Shown piece after piece: positions 1-6,799 of a stretch of 7,181 bases of DNA; positions within the stretch are counted from its first letter, which is position 1, and each line of letters begins with the position of its first letter. Under the pieces are notes generated by a model, which was given only the letters and a program-made list of their open reading frames with translations, was not told the origin of the DNA and did not search any database. The translations under genes were made by a program, and so were the position numbers. The stretch comes from Comamonadaceae bacterium (lineage in GTDB: Bacteria > Pseudomonadota > Gammaproteobacteria > Burkholderiales > Burkholderiaceae_C): NCBI GenBank assembly GCA_947475495.1, contig CANJNX010000038.1:1-7181 (forward strand). The letters are read 5' to 3'.

Positions 1-20
1 AAAACGTCCTGATACTTCCT

Positions 21-49
21 AAACCGCCGGCCTCCCCGGCGGTTTTTTT
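21..49 (+). terminator. Rho-independent terminator upstream of aroG
   Basis: A perfect 10-base-pair stem (21-30 pairs with 36-45, core CCGCCGG/CCGGCGG) closes a five-base loop (CCTCC). The right arm runs into an unbroken T-tract at 43-49. This is a textbook intrinsic terminator for transcription moving rightward; on the minus strand the hairpin is not followed by a T-run. It most simply ends a gene lying to the left of the window. Only 34 bases separate the T-tract from the aroG start codon, so it could instead be a conditional element in an aroG leader. Confidence 0.9.
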
Positions 50-83
50 ATGCTTTTTAGACTGTGATTGAGGAGCTTTTGCG

Positions 84-1172
84 ATGACTGCTAACACTGA
101 CCGAACCAGTAAAACCGATGATGAACGAATCAAAGACATTACGGTTCTGCCCCCACCAGAGCATTTGATTCGTTTCTTTCCCATTCGCGCAACGCCGGTG
201 GAGGCCTTGGTCTTGGGGACCCGCAAGCGAATCCAACACATCATGGTGGGCAAAGATGACCGTTTGCTGGTGATCATCGGACCCTGCTCCATCCATGACC
301 CTTCGGCTGCGCTTGAGTATGCGCGTCGATTGAAAGAGCAGCGCACGAAGTACGCCGACACCTTGGAAATTGTGATGCGGGTGTATTTCGAAAAGCCCAG
401 AACCACCGTGGGTTGGAAGGGCTTGATCAATGACCCCTATTTGGATGAGAGCTTTCGCATTGACGAGGGACTTCGCATTGCACGCCAGTTGCTGATTGAA
501 ATCAACCGCTTGGGGCTTCCTGCGGGCAGTGAGTTTCTGGATGTGATCTCACCCCAGTATTTGGCTGACTTGATTGCATGGGGCGCGATTGGCGCACGTA
601 CGACAGAGAGCCAGGTGCACCGCGAGTTGGCCTCAGGCATTTCTGCGCCGATTGGCTTCAAAAACGGAACCGATGGGAACATCAAAATTGCCACCGATGC
701 GATTCAGGCCGCTGCAGGCGGTCACCATTTTTTATCGGTGCACAAAAATGGCCAGGTGGCTATTGTGCAAACGCAAGGCAATCCGGATTGCCATGTGATT
801 CTGCGCGGAGGCAAAGCCCCCAACTATGATGCGCAAAGCGTCGCAGCCGCTTGCCAAGACCTCGCCAAAGCCCATTTGCCAACCTCATTGATGGTTGACT
901 GCAGCCACGCCAACAGCAGCAAACAGCACGAAAAGCAGCTGGAGGTGGCGCGCGATATTGCTAACCAAATTGCAGGCGGTTCACGCTCTGTTTTTGGCGT
1001 GATGGTGGAAAGCCACTTGTTGCCTGGCGCTCAGAAATTCACCCCCGGAAAAGACAAAGCCAACCAACTGGAATATGGCAAGAGCATTACCGATGCCTGC
1101 TTGGGTTGGGATGATTCTTTGGAAAGTCTGGAAGTGCTCTCTGCAGCTGTCAAGGCGCGCCGCGCACGTTAA
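84..1172 (+). CDS. aroG: 3-deoxy-7-phosphoheptulonate synthase, class I (AroG/AroF type)
   Basis: This enzyme condenses phosphoenolpyruvate with erythrose 4-phosphate to make DAHP, the first and normally feedback-controlled step of the cytoplasmic shikimate pathway (EC 2.5.1.54). The 362-residue product aligns end to end with E. coli AroG (350 aa) as I recall it. Visible signatures are GPCSIHD (66-72, carrying the metal-ligand Cys), YFEKPRTTVGW (101-111, PEP/E4P phosphate binding), GARTTESQVHRELASG (170-185), GFKNGTDG (191-198, catalytic-site Lys193), DCSHANSSK (272-280, metal His), VMVESHL (306-312) and SITDACLGW (334-342). The ATG at 84 is preceded by GAGGAG at 70-75, eight bases away. The N-terminal extension that carries effector-binding residues in this class is present, so the enzyme is likely feedback-inhibited. 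Segments recall both AroG (FLSV, 217-220) and AroF (QTQGNP, 229-234), so Phe versus Tyr sensitivity cannot be called. No clear promoter lies between the terminator and the start. Confidence 0.97.
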   Translation: MTANTDRTSKTDDERIKDITVLPPPEHLIRFFPIRATPVEALVLGTRKRIQHIMVGKDDRLLVIIGPCSIHDPSAALEYARRLKEQRTKYADTLEIVMRVYFEKPRTTVGWKGLINDPYLDESFRIDEGLRIARQLLIEINRLGLPAGSEFLDVISPQYLADLIAWGAIGARTTESQVHRELASGISAPIGFKNGTDGNIKIATDAIQAAAGGHHFLSVHKNGQVAIVQTQGNPDCHVILRGGKAPNYDAQSVAAACQDLAKAHLPTSLMVDCSHANSSKQHEKQLEVARDIANQIAGGSRSVFGVMVESHLLPGAQKFTPGKDKANQLEYGKSITDACLGWDDSLESLEVLSAAVKARRAR

Positions 1173-1196
1173 ACGCAGCCAGATAATCACTCGTCT

Positions 1197-2615
1197 TTAT
1201 TGGCCTTGAAGCAAGTCGGCGAGTTTTTGGTGAATGCCACCAAAACCGCCATTGCTCATGCAAAGAATGTGGTCACCTGCCTGCGCATGGGAAGCGACTT
1301 GCGCTGCGAGCGCATCGATGTTGGATTCGCACATGGCTTTTGCGCCCATGGACTTGAGGGCCTCGGCGGCATCCCAGCCCAGGCCACCGGTATGACAAAA
1401 GGCCAAGTCGACTTCTTCCAAGCTCCAAGGAAGTTGCGCCTTCATGGCGCCAAGCTTCATGGTGTTGGACCGGGGCTCAAACACCGCCAAAATGCGCGCA
1501 TTGCCAATGCGCCGGCGCAGCCCGTTGACGGTGGTGCGGATCGCCGTGGGGTGGTGCGCAAAGTCGTCATAAATAGTCACGACATCGTTTGTTTTTCCAG
1601 GGGAGTCCGCTTTGCTGTTTGCCGATGGAAAAGGGATGCGCGCGCGCACTTCCATGCGCCGTTTTACATTCTCAAAACGGGCGAGCGCCTGGGCCGACTG
1701 CTCCGGTGTTACACCGACATGGTCTGCCGCTGCAATCGCCGCCAAGGCATTGAGTTGGTTGTGGACGCCGCCTAAAGACCACTGAACATGGGCCAATGGC
1801 TTGCCTTGGTGTGTCACCGTGAAATCGTGGGGTTCGCCCACAGCGTTGAAATCACTCACCGAAGTCCCAAACGTGCGCAGCTCACTCCAACACCCTTGGC
1901 TAAGCACCCGTGTGAGGCTTTCTTCCAAGCCATTGACGACCAAGCGACCGGAACTGGGAACGGTGCGGACCAGGTGGTGAAACTGTCGTTCGATGGCGGC
2001 TAAGTCGTCAAAAATATCAGCGTGGTCAAACTCCAAGTTATTGAGAACAGCGGTTCGAGGGCGGTAATGGACAAACTTGCTGCGCTTGTCAAAAAATGCG
2101 GTGTCATATTCATCGGCCTCAATGACAAAAGTCTTTCCTTGTCCTAAACGGGCGGAAACGCCAAAGTTCAAAGGGACTCCGCCCACTAAGAAACCGGGTT
2201 GCAGTCCTGCGCTTTCCAAAATCCAGGCCAGCATGGCGGTGGTCGTGGTTTTTCCATGGGTTCCAGCTACAGCCAACACATGGCGCCCCTGAAGGACGTG
2301 CTCGGCAAGCCACTGCGGTCCGCTCGTGTAGGGCGCACCGGCATCCAAGATGGCTTCCATTAGTGGGAACTTGGGGCTTGCGTCGCTGTTGCGGGTGCGG
2401 CTAATGACGTTGCCGACCACAAACATATCGGGTTGCAGCGCCATTTGTTCAGCGCCAAATCCTTCAATCAATTCAATCCCCAACGATCGCAGTTGGTCGC
2501 TCATGGGGGGGTAGACACCCGCATCGCATCCTGTAACACGGTGGCCCGCTTCGCGCGCTAAAGCCGCCAAACCGCCCATGAAGGTGCCGCAAATACCAAG
2601 AATATGAATGTGCAT
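1197..2615 (-). CDS. mpl: UDP-N-acetylmuramate:L-alanyl-gamma-D-glutamyl-meso-diaminopimelate ligase (murein tripeptide ligase)
   Basis: Mpl joins recycled L-Ala-gamma-D-Glu-meso-DAP tripeptide to UDP-MurNAc in an ATP-dependent cytoplasmic reaction (EC 6.3.2.45), bypassing MurC, MurD and MurE during cell-wall recycling. The 472-residue product has all three Mur-ligase domains: an N-terminal UDP-binding domain opening with HILGICGTFMGGLA (4-17); a central ATPase with P-loop AGTHGKTTT (117-125), EADEYD (166-171) and NNLEFDHADIFDD (192-204); and a C-terminal domain with DDFAHHPTAI (350-359), EPRSNTMK (380-387) and SNGGFGGIHQKL (454-465). GICGTFMGG and GGFGGIHQK distinguish Mpl from MurC. It exceeds E. 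coli Mpl (457 aa as I recall) mainly through a Ser/Lys/Pro-rich insert at about 327-344, just before DDFAHHP. The ATG at 2615 gives the family's N-terminus but has no good Shine-Dalgarno sequence. Its 3' end faces aroG 24 bases away with no obvious terminator between. Confidence 0.97.
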   Translation of the reverse strand: MHIHILGICGTFMGGLAALAREAGHRVTGCDAGVYPPMSDQLRSLGIELIEGFGAEQMALQPDMFVVGNVISRTRNSDASPKFPLMEAILDAGAPYTSGPQWLAEHVLQGRHVLAVAGTHGKTTTTAMLAWILESAGLQPGFLVGGVPLNFGVSARLGQGKTFVIEADEYDTAFFDKRSKFVHYRPRTAVLNNLEFDHADIFDDLAAIERQFHHLVRTVPSSGRLVVNGLEESLTRVLSQGCWSELRTFGTSVSDFNAVGEPHDFTVTHQGKPLAHVQWSLGGVHNQLNALAAIAAADHVGVTPEQSAQALARFENVKRRMEVRARIPFPSANSKADSPGKTNDVVTIYDDFAHHPTAIRTTVNGLRRRIGNARILAVFEPRSNTMKLGAMKAQLPWSLEEVDLAFCHTGGLGWDAAEALKSMGAKAMCESNIDALAAQVASHAQAGDHILCMSNGGFGGIHQKLADLLQGQ

Positions 2616-2684
2616 ACGCTATTTTACTGGGCCGAAAAAAACCGCCGATGAGAAAGAAAGCATGGCCGCAGGCACAATGCCAGG
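2616..2684. promoter_or_regulatory. Divergent intergenic region between mpl and the conserved hypothetical gene
   Basis: These 69 bases separate two divergently oriented genes, so promoters for both should lie here or just inside the coding ends. I see no convincing sigma-70 pair on either strand. On the minus strand a TAAAAT hexamer lies within about ten bases of the mpl start and resembles a -10 box, but there is no matching -35 and the spacing would give a nearly leaderless transcript. The plus strand has an A7 run at 2635-2641. The assignment rests on gene arrangement, not on motif strength. Confidence 0.35.
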
Positions 2685-3275
2685 ATGGAAAGTTTGAAGG
2701 ATGAAATTTCTGCTGTGGCAGCGCGGATGGTGGTCGAAGAAGGCCTGGACTTTGGCACAGCCAAGCGACGTGCGGTCAAGCAAATGGGCTTAACGGCCCG
2801 CAGTGCATTGCCCAACAATGAGGACATTGAACGCGCGGTGGAGGACTACATTGCAGTTTTTTGTGCCGAATCACAAGCGACCGAATTGCATGCCTTGCGA
2901 CTGATAGCGCTGGAGTGGATGGATCGTTTAGCGCCTTTTCGCCCCCATGTGGCTGGGGCAGTTTGGCACGGTAGCGCCACCCGAAATTCTGATATTTATC
3001 TGCAATTGTTCTGTGGCGACGCCAAAGAGGCTGAGCTGGGCTTGATTGATCGTGGCGTTCGCTATGAGGTGCGTTCTGTTCCTGGTTTTCAGGGAGAACG
3101 GGTGGACGCGCTCAGCGTTCATGTATGGAGCCCTGCCTTGGAAGAACATATCGGCTTGCACCTTTTGATCTATGACTTAGACGATATCCGTGGTGCACTT
3201 CAACCTGATGCAAGAGGTCGCCGCCCCCGAGGCGATGCCCATGCATTGCGTGCTGTAATTGACAACTCCCCTTGA
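2685..3275 (+). CDS. Conserved hypothetical protein, faintly nucleotidyltransferase-like
   Basis: I do not recognise a characterised function. The 196-residue product is soluble, with no signal peptide or membrane segment, and resembles a hypothetical protein family I recall from Burkholderiales genomes. Residues 1-35 look helical and basic (AKRRAVKQMG, 26-35). The middle part (93-109) reads VWHGSATRNSDIYLQLF, reminiscent of the Gly-Ser...Asp-x-Asp active site of nucleotidyltransferase-fold proteins. The spacing between GS and the acid is short, however, and the second acid is replaced (DIY instead of DID). A third acidic cluster, YDLDD (163-167), follows a hydrophobic strand. The C-terminus is rich in Arg and Asp (GRRPRGD, 178-184). 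The ATG at 2685 is the only in-frame start that keeps the helical N-terminus, although upstream bases give a poor ribosome-binding site. It is the first gene of the rightward run and ends 19 bases before the preferred start of the thioredoxin-like gene, so co-transcription is likely. No enzymatic role should be assigned. Confidence 0.8.
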   Translation: MESLKDEISAVAARMVVEEGLDFGTAKRRAVKQMGLTARSALPNNEDIERAVEDYIAVFCAESQATELHALRLIALEWMDRLAPFRPHVAGAVWHGSATRNSDIYLQLFCGDAKEAELGLIDRGVRYEVRSVPGFQGERVDALSVHVWSPALEEHIGLHLLIYDLDDIRGALQPDARGRRPRGDAHALRAVIDNSP

Positions 3276-3294
3276 TGTATTGGAACCCACCGCC

Positions 3295-3858
3295 ATGGAA
3301 ACCCCCTCACCACTGAACTCTACAGACCAACCCAAACACCGCCGCGCGATCCTGCTTTCTATTGCAGGGGTGGCGGCGGGTGTGGGAGCGGGTTTGTCCT
3401 GGTGGAATCAGCAGCCGGCGGTTGCGACGGCTGGCTTTTCCCCTGTAGACGGTTTTTGGGATTTGGAATGGGACACCCCAGACGGGGCGAAACTGCCAGT
3501 GCGGTCATTTCAAGGCAAGCCGATTTTGCTTAACTTTTGGGCCACCTGGTGCCCGCCCTGTGTAGAGGAACTTCCTTTATTAGACGCCTTTTATCGTGAA
3601 AATAGGTCTAAAGGTTGGCAAGTTCTTGGATTGGCTATAGACAAGGCTGGCGCAGTTCGAAATTTTCTTGAAAAAATGCCGCTGAGTTTTCCGATTGCAA
3701 TGGCCGGGTTGGGCGGTGTTGACTTGGGGCGCAATTTGGGAAATGTGACAGGAGGCTTGCCCTTTTCAGTTGCTATCACCAAAAACGGAGAGATTGCGCA
3801 GCGGAAAATGGGTCGGCTAGGCGTGGCAGATCTCGAGGCTTGGCGTAGTTTAAAATAG
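3295..3858 (+). CDS. TlpA/ResA-family thiol:disulfide oxidoreductase, membrane-anchored
   Basis: This is a thioredoxin-fold redox protein of the TlpA/ResA/DsbE type. Such proteins typically face the periplasm and reduce or exchange disulfides, for example during cytochrome c or cytochrome oxidase assembly; the substrate here is unknown. From the ATG at 3295 the product has 187 residues: a short polar N-terminus with HRR at 15-17, one hydrophobic segment at about 18-37 acting as anchor or uncleaved signal, then the thioredoxin domain. The active site is NFWATWCPPC (80-89), with redox cysteines 86 and 89. GGLPFS (153-158) supplies the conserved cis-proline, and ITKNGEIAQRKMG (161-173) matches the last strands. 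A longer frame starts at TTG 3259 and overlaps the previous stop codon by 17 bases. I prefer ATG 3295 because it needs no rare start and still covers the whole signal anchor, but neither start has a strong Shine-Dalgarno sequence. Confidence 0.93.
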   Translation: METPSPLNSTDQPKHRRAILLSIAGVAAGVGAGLSWWNQQPAVATAGFSPVDGFWDLEWDTPDGAKLPVRSFQGKPILLNFWATWCPPCVEELPLLDAFYRENRSKGWQVLGLAIDKAGAVRNFLEKMPLSFPIAMAGLGGVDLGRNLGNVTGGLPFSVAITKNGEIAQRKMGRLGVADLEAWRSLK

Positions 3859-4036
3859 CGCTGTCGGTAAGCCTTGGTGGGTGAATGTCAGGAGCTTGGC
3901 GCCGTGGGACATATCCTTTCAGAGGAAAAGATACAAGCCCCAAAAGCAGATTAATATTAAATAACAGCAATTAGCGGCATTTGAGTAGTTTTTAGGTTAA
4001 ATTCCCGCTTCTTGTTGATTGGTTCCTGGAGGATTC
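3859..4036. other. Non-coding gap before accB, probable accBC promoter region
   Basis: These 178 bases hold no credible gene in any frame. The left part contains an imperfect hairpin (3912-3920 with 3925-3933, one mismatch, loop AGAG) without a T-tract. The stretch 3943-4003 is distinctly AT-rich compared with the surrounding genes, as expected near a promoter; TTAAAT at 3997-4002 is a possible -10 box, but no good -35 is correctly spaced. Because the gap interrupts otherwise tight packing, accB-accC-prmA probably has its own promoter here. In many proteobacteria aroQ (3-dehydroquinate dehydratase) occupies this position. None of its motifs, such as the LNGPNLNLLG start, can be read here. Confidence 0.5.
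4028..4033 (+). promoter_or_regulatory. Shine-Dalgarno sequence fixing the accB start
   Basis: GGAGGA sits just before the ATG at 4037, with four bases between GGAGG and the start codon. It settles the start: the frame extends upstream to a TTG at 4019, but that would place the Shine-Dalgarno sequence inside the coding region and add residues not found in BCCP family members. It is the strongest ribosome-binding site in the window. Confidence 0.85.
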
Positions 4037-4492
4037 ATGGATTTACGAAAACTTAAAACACTGATTGACTTGGTATCCGATTCCAATGTTTCAGAATTGG
4101 AAATTACCGAGGCCGAAGGCAAGGTCCGTATCGTCAAAGGCGGTGGGGCGATGGTTCATACCTACGCACCAGCACCTGTGGTCGCCATGGCACCGGCACC
4201 CGTGGCGTCCGCAGCCCCCGCAAGTCCTGCTGCGGCGGCTGTAGAAGAGCTGCCTTCAGGGCATTCCGTTAAGTCACCGATGGTAGGAACCTTTTATCGC
4301 TCTGCCTCACCGGGCGCTAAATCGTTCGTCGAAATTGGATCCGTCGTCAAAGAGGGCGACACGATCTGCATTATCGAAGCGATGAAAATCCTCAATGAAA
4401 TTGAAGCCGACAAGGCGGGCACAGTGACCCAAGTGCTCTGTGAAAATGGCCAAGCGGTTGAATACGGACAAGCTTTGTTCGTTATTGAATAA
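4037..4492 (+). CDS. accB: Acetyl-CoA carboxylase biotin carboxyl carrier protein (BCCP)
   Basis: BCCP carries carboxybiotin between the biotin carboxylase (AccC) and carboxyltransferase (AccAD) subunits in the first committed step of fatty acid synthesis. The 151-residue product shows the usual three parts. The N-terminal segment [13 protein letters not shown] through about residue 40 mediates AccC binding and dimerisation in this family. A flexible Ala/Pro-rich linker follows (about 44-70). The C-terminal biotinyl domain (about 77-151) carries [10 protein letters not shown] (80-89), whose SPGAKSF part matches the protruding 'thumb' of the bacterial BCCP, and the EAMK biotinylation site with Lys117. 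E. coli BCCP is 156 aa with the biotinyl lysine at 122. The gene is 14 bases upstream of accC, as expected for two subunits made together. AccB autoregulates its operon in E. coli; nothing in the leader here proves or excludes that. Confidence 0.98.
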   Translation: MDLRKLKTLIDLVSDSNVSELEITEAEGKVRIVKGGGAMVHTYAPAPVVAMAPAPVASAAPASPAAAAVEELPSGHSVKSPMVGTFYRSASPGAKSFVEIGSVVKEGDTICIIEAMKILNEIEADKAGTVTQVLCENGQAVEYGQALFVIE

Positions 4493-4506
4493 GCGCCGTT
4501 TAGTCT

Positions 4507-5856
4507 ATGTTCAAAAAAATCCTGATCGCCAATCGCGGCGAAATTGCTCTCAGAATCCAACGCGCTTGCCGTGAATTGGGAGTGAAAGCGGTGATGGTGT
4601 ACTCCGAAGCGGACCGCGATGCCAAATACGTCCGGCTTGCCGAAGAGGCGGTTTGCATTGGCCCTGCGGCGTCCAATTTAAGTTACCTCAACATGCCTGC
4701 CATTATTTCGGCAGCGGAAGTGACCGATGCAGAGGCCATTCACCCAGGGTACGGATTCTTGAGTGAAAACGCCGATTTTGCGGAGCGGGTTGAAAAAAGT
4801 GGTTTCCAGTTCATAGGTCCCACGCCTGAATCGATTCGCATCATGGGAGACAAAGTTTCAGCCAAGCAGGCCATGATTCGTGCAGGCGTGCCCTGTGTTC
4901 CCGGATCCGAGGGCGAGCTTCCGGATGACCCGGCCCATATTCGCCGCATCGCCAAGTCCGTAGGCTACCCCGTCATCATCAAAGCCGCAGGCGGCGGCGG
5001 TGGGCGAGGTATGCGGGTGGTGCATACCGAAGCTGCGCTGATTAATGCGGTGGCCATGACAAAAGCTGAGGCAGGGGCTGCATTTGGTAATCCAGCGGTT
5101 TACATGGAGAAGTTTCTCCAAAATCCACGCCATATTGAAATTCAAATTTTGGCTGACAAACACAAAAATGCCGTCTACTTAGGCGAGCGTGACTGCTCGA
5201 TGCAGCGTCGCCACCAAAAAATTCTAGAAGAGGCGCCAGCGCCGGGGATCAGCCGCAAACTCATCGAGCGTATCGGTGAACGATGTGTTGCTGCCTGTAA
5301 AAAAATCAATTACCGGGGGGCCGGTACGTTTGAATTCCTGTACGAAGACGGAGAGTTTTATTTCATCGAAATGAATACCCGCGTGCAAGTGGAGCATCCG
5401 ATCACTGAAATGGTGACGGGGATTGATATCGTTAAAACCCAAATCATGGTTGCAGCTGGTGAAAAACTGCCATTTACCCAACGGCAAATCACCGTAAACG
5501 GCCATGCCATCGAATGCCGTATCAATGCGGAAGATCCTTATAAATTCACTCCCTCACCAGGTCGTGTGACAACTTGGCATGCGCCAGGCGGCCCTGGGGT
5601 GCGGGTGGACTCCCATATTTACACGAACTATTTCGTTCCTCCCAATTACGACTCCATGATCGGCAAGATCATTGTTCACGGCGATACCCGCGAACAAGCC
5701 ATGGCGAGGATGCGAACTGCTTTATTAGAAACGGCAGTTGAAGGCATCCATACCAATATTCCATTGCACCGGGAATTGATGGTGGACGCTAAATTCATGG
5801 CTGGCGGCACCAATATCCACTATTTAGAGCACTGGCTAGAACAGCATAAACGCTAA
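4507..5856 (+). CDS. accC: Acetyl-CoA carboxylase biotin carboxylase subunit
   Basis: AccC uses ATP and bicarbonate to carboxylate the biotin on BCCP (EC 6.3.4.14). At 449 residues it has exactly the length of the E. coli enzyme as I recall it, and the numbering coincides. Visible are the N-terminal biotin-carboxylase domain ([16 protein letters not shown], 2-17; [11 protein letters not shown], 78-88), the ATP-grasp domain with Lys116, Lys159 and the glycine-rich loop GGGGGRGM (162-169), the metal ligands Glu276 and Glu288, the catalytic stretch [11 protein letters not shown] (288-298) containing Asn290, Arg292 and Glu296, and Arg338 in the C-terminal domain (ECRINAEDP, 336-344). All key residues are present, so it should be active. 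It begins 14 bases after accB without a clear Shine-Dalgarno sequence, suggesting translational coupling to accB, and ends five bases before prmA. Confidence 0.98.
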   Translation: MFKKILIANRGEIALRIQRACRELGVKAVMVYSEADRDAKYVRLAEEAVCIGPAASNLSYLNMPAIISAAEVTDAEAIHPGYGFLSENADFAERVEKSGFQFIGPTPESIRIMGDKVSAKQAMIRAGVPCVPGSEGELPDDPAHIRRIAKSVGYPVIIKAAGGGGGRGMRVVHTEAALINAVAMTKAEAGAAFGNPAVYMEKFLQNPRHIEIQILADKHKNAVYLGERDCSMQRRHQKILEEAPAPGISRKLIERIGERCVAACKKINYRGAGTFEFLYEDGEFYFIEMNTRVQVEHPITEMVTGIDIVKTQIMVAAGEKLPFTQRQITVNGHAIECRINAEDPYKFTPSPGRVTTWHAPGGPGVRVDSHIYTNYFVPPNYDSMIGKIIVHGDTREQAMARMRTALLETAVEGIHTNIPLHRELMVDAKFMAGGTNIHYLEHWLEQHKR

Positions 5857-5861
5857 CTTGC

Positions 5862-6743
5862 ATGTTTGAATTGCGCGTAATGTGTCCTGAGGCACTGGTT
5901 GAGATTCTCAGTGAGAGCCTGGACGCCCTCGATGCGCTGAGCGTGAGCGTTGAGGATGCCGATGCGCAGACCGATGCAGAGCAAGCGCTTTTTGGTGAAC
6001 CCGGAATGCCCGCACCCAAGGAGGGTTGGCAGCGCTCTAGGGTGATCGCACTGTTTTCAAACGAGGATCTTGCTACAGAAGCTGAGCGGCTTTTGAAGGC
6101 CCAAGATTTTTTCGAGGGCTGCCACGTTTTAGGAAGATCCGCCGTAGCGGACCAAGACTGGGTTCGACTCACGCAATCACAGTTTGCACCGGTCGACATT
6201 ACGCCAGAATTTTGGATTGTTCCCACTTGGCACGAGCCACCGATGGGCGCCCGTTATGTGATTCGACTCGACCCCGGCCTGGCGTTTGGTACCGGAACGC
6301 ACCCTACAACCCGCATGTGTTTGCGCTGGATTGCGAGCCACCCCGTTAATTGTCGTGTCCTTGATTACGGCTGTGGCTCTGGGATATTGGCCATTGGCGC
6401 TGCAAAATTTGGTTCGACCGACGTGGTTGCTGTGGATATTGACGTGGCCGCGGTTCAATCGGCAGAACTTAATGCGCAAGCCAACGCTGTTCACTTGGCT
6501 GTGGGTTTGCCCGAGCGGGCAGAGGGACTGTTTGGTGTGGTGTTTGCCAATATTTTGGCAACACCTCTCAAAGTTTTGGCACCCTTGCTGTGCGCACATG
6601 TAGCACCGGGCGGACAGTTAATTTTGGCTGGCATTCTCGAGCGCCAAACCCAGGAATTGATGGACGCTTACGCACCCTATTGCACTTTGCAGGTGTCAGA
6701 TTCACAAGAAGGTTGGGTGCTGATGACAGCGCGCATTGAATAA
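5862..6743 (+). CDS. prmA: Ribosomal protein L11 methyltransferase
   Basis: PrmA transfers methyl groups from S-adenosylmethionine to the N-terminal amino group and lysines of ribosomal protein L11 in the cytoplasm. The 293-residue product equals the E. coli protein in length as I recall it. The N-terminal part (about 1-105) is the L11-recognition domain and is, as usual, poorly conserved. The catalytic domain shows GLAFGTGTHPTTRMCL (139-154), SAM-binding motif I LDYGCGSGILAIGA (167-180), the acidic VDID (191-194) and the post-motif NILATPL (230-236). It starts five bases after the accC stop codon with no Shine-Dalgarno sequence, so its translation probably depends on ribosomes finishing accC. 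It closes the rightward operon and converges on the histone-like gene. Confidence 0.97.
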   Translation: MFELRVMCPEALVEILSESLDALDALSVSVEDADAQTDAEQALFGEPGMPAPKEGWQRSRVIALFSNEDLATEAERLLKAQDFFEGCHVLGRSAVADQDWVRLTQSQFAPVDITPEFWIVPTWHEPPMGARYVIRLDPGLAFGTGTHPTTRMCLRWIASHPVNCRVLDYGCGSGILAIGAAKFGSTDVVAVDIDVAAVQSAELNAQANAVHLAVGLPERAEGLFGVVFANILATPLKVLAPLLCAHVAPGGQLILAGILERQTQELMDAYAPYCTLQVSDSQEGWVLMTARIE

Positions 6744-6777
6744 AAAAAGCCCAGCACCTTTGCAGGTGCCAGGCTTT
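6742..6777 (-). terminator. Hairpin terminator between prmA and the histone-like gene
   Basis: Positions 6746-6759 pair with 6764-6777 around a four-base loop (TTGC), a 14-position stem with two adjacent mismatches in the middle. Read on the minus strand the stem ends in GGGC followed by a seven-T run (complement of 6742-6748), a good intrinsic terminator for the histone-like gene. Read on the plus strand only three T's follow, then GGG, so termination of the prmA operon here would be weaker. The hairpin begins within bases of the prmA stop codon. Confidence 0.8.
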
Positions 6778-6799
6778 GGGTAGCCTATCGTAGAAACGA

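Noticed and set aside
1200..1775. Long open frame on the plus strand opposite mpl (191 codons).
   Set aside because: It lies wholly inside the confidently identified mpl gene on the other strand, has no recognisable motif, and is a shadow of high-GC codon structure.
2635..2666. Terminator-like element on the minus strand just before mpl: a GCCATG/CATCGGC stem followed by GG and T7.
   Set aside because: The stem is only six pairs with a bulge and a ten-base loop, too weak to call, and no upstream minus-strand gene needs a terminator here.
3776..3970. Minus-strand frame of 64 codons covering part of the accB upstream gap.
   Set aside because: Half of it lies opposite the thioredoxin-like gene, it has no ribosome-binding site or motif, and it does not resemble AroQ.
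4019..4036. Extended accB start at TTG 4019.
   Set aside because: The strong GGAGGA at 4028-4033 serves the ATG at 4037, which also gives the family's usual N-terminus.
5795..6599. Open frames of about 140 codons on the minus strand opposite prmA.
   Set aside because: They overlap prmA completely and show no family features; prmA is certain from its SAM-binding motifs.
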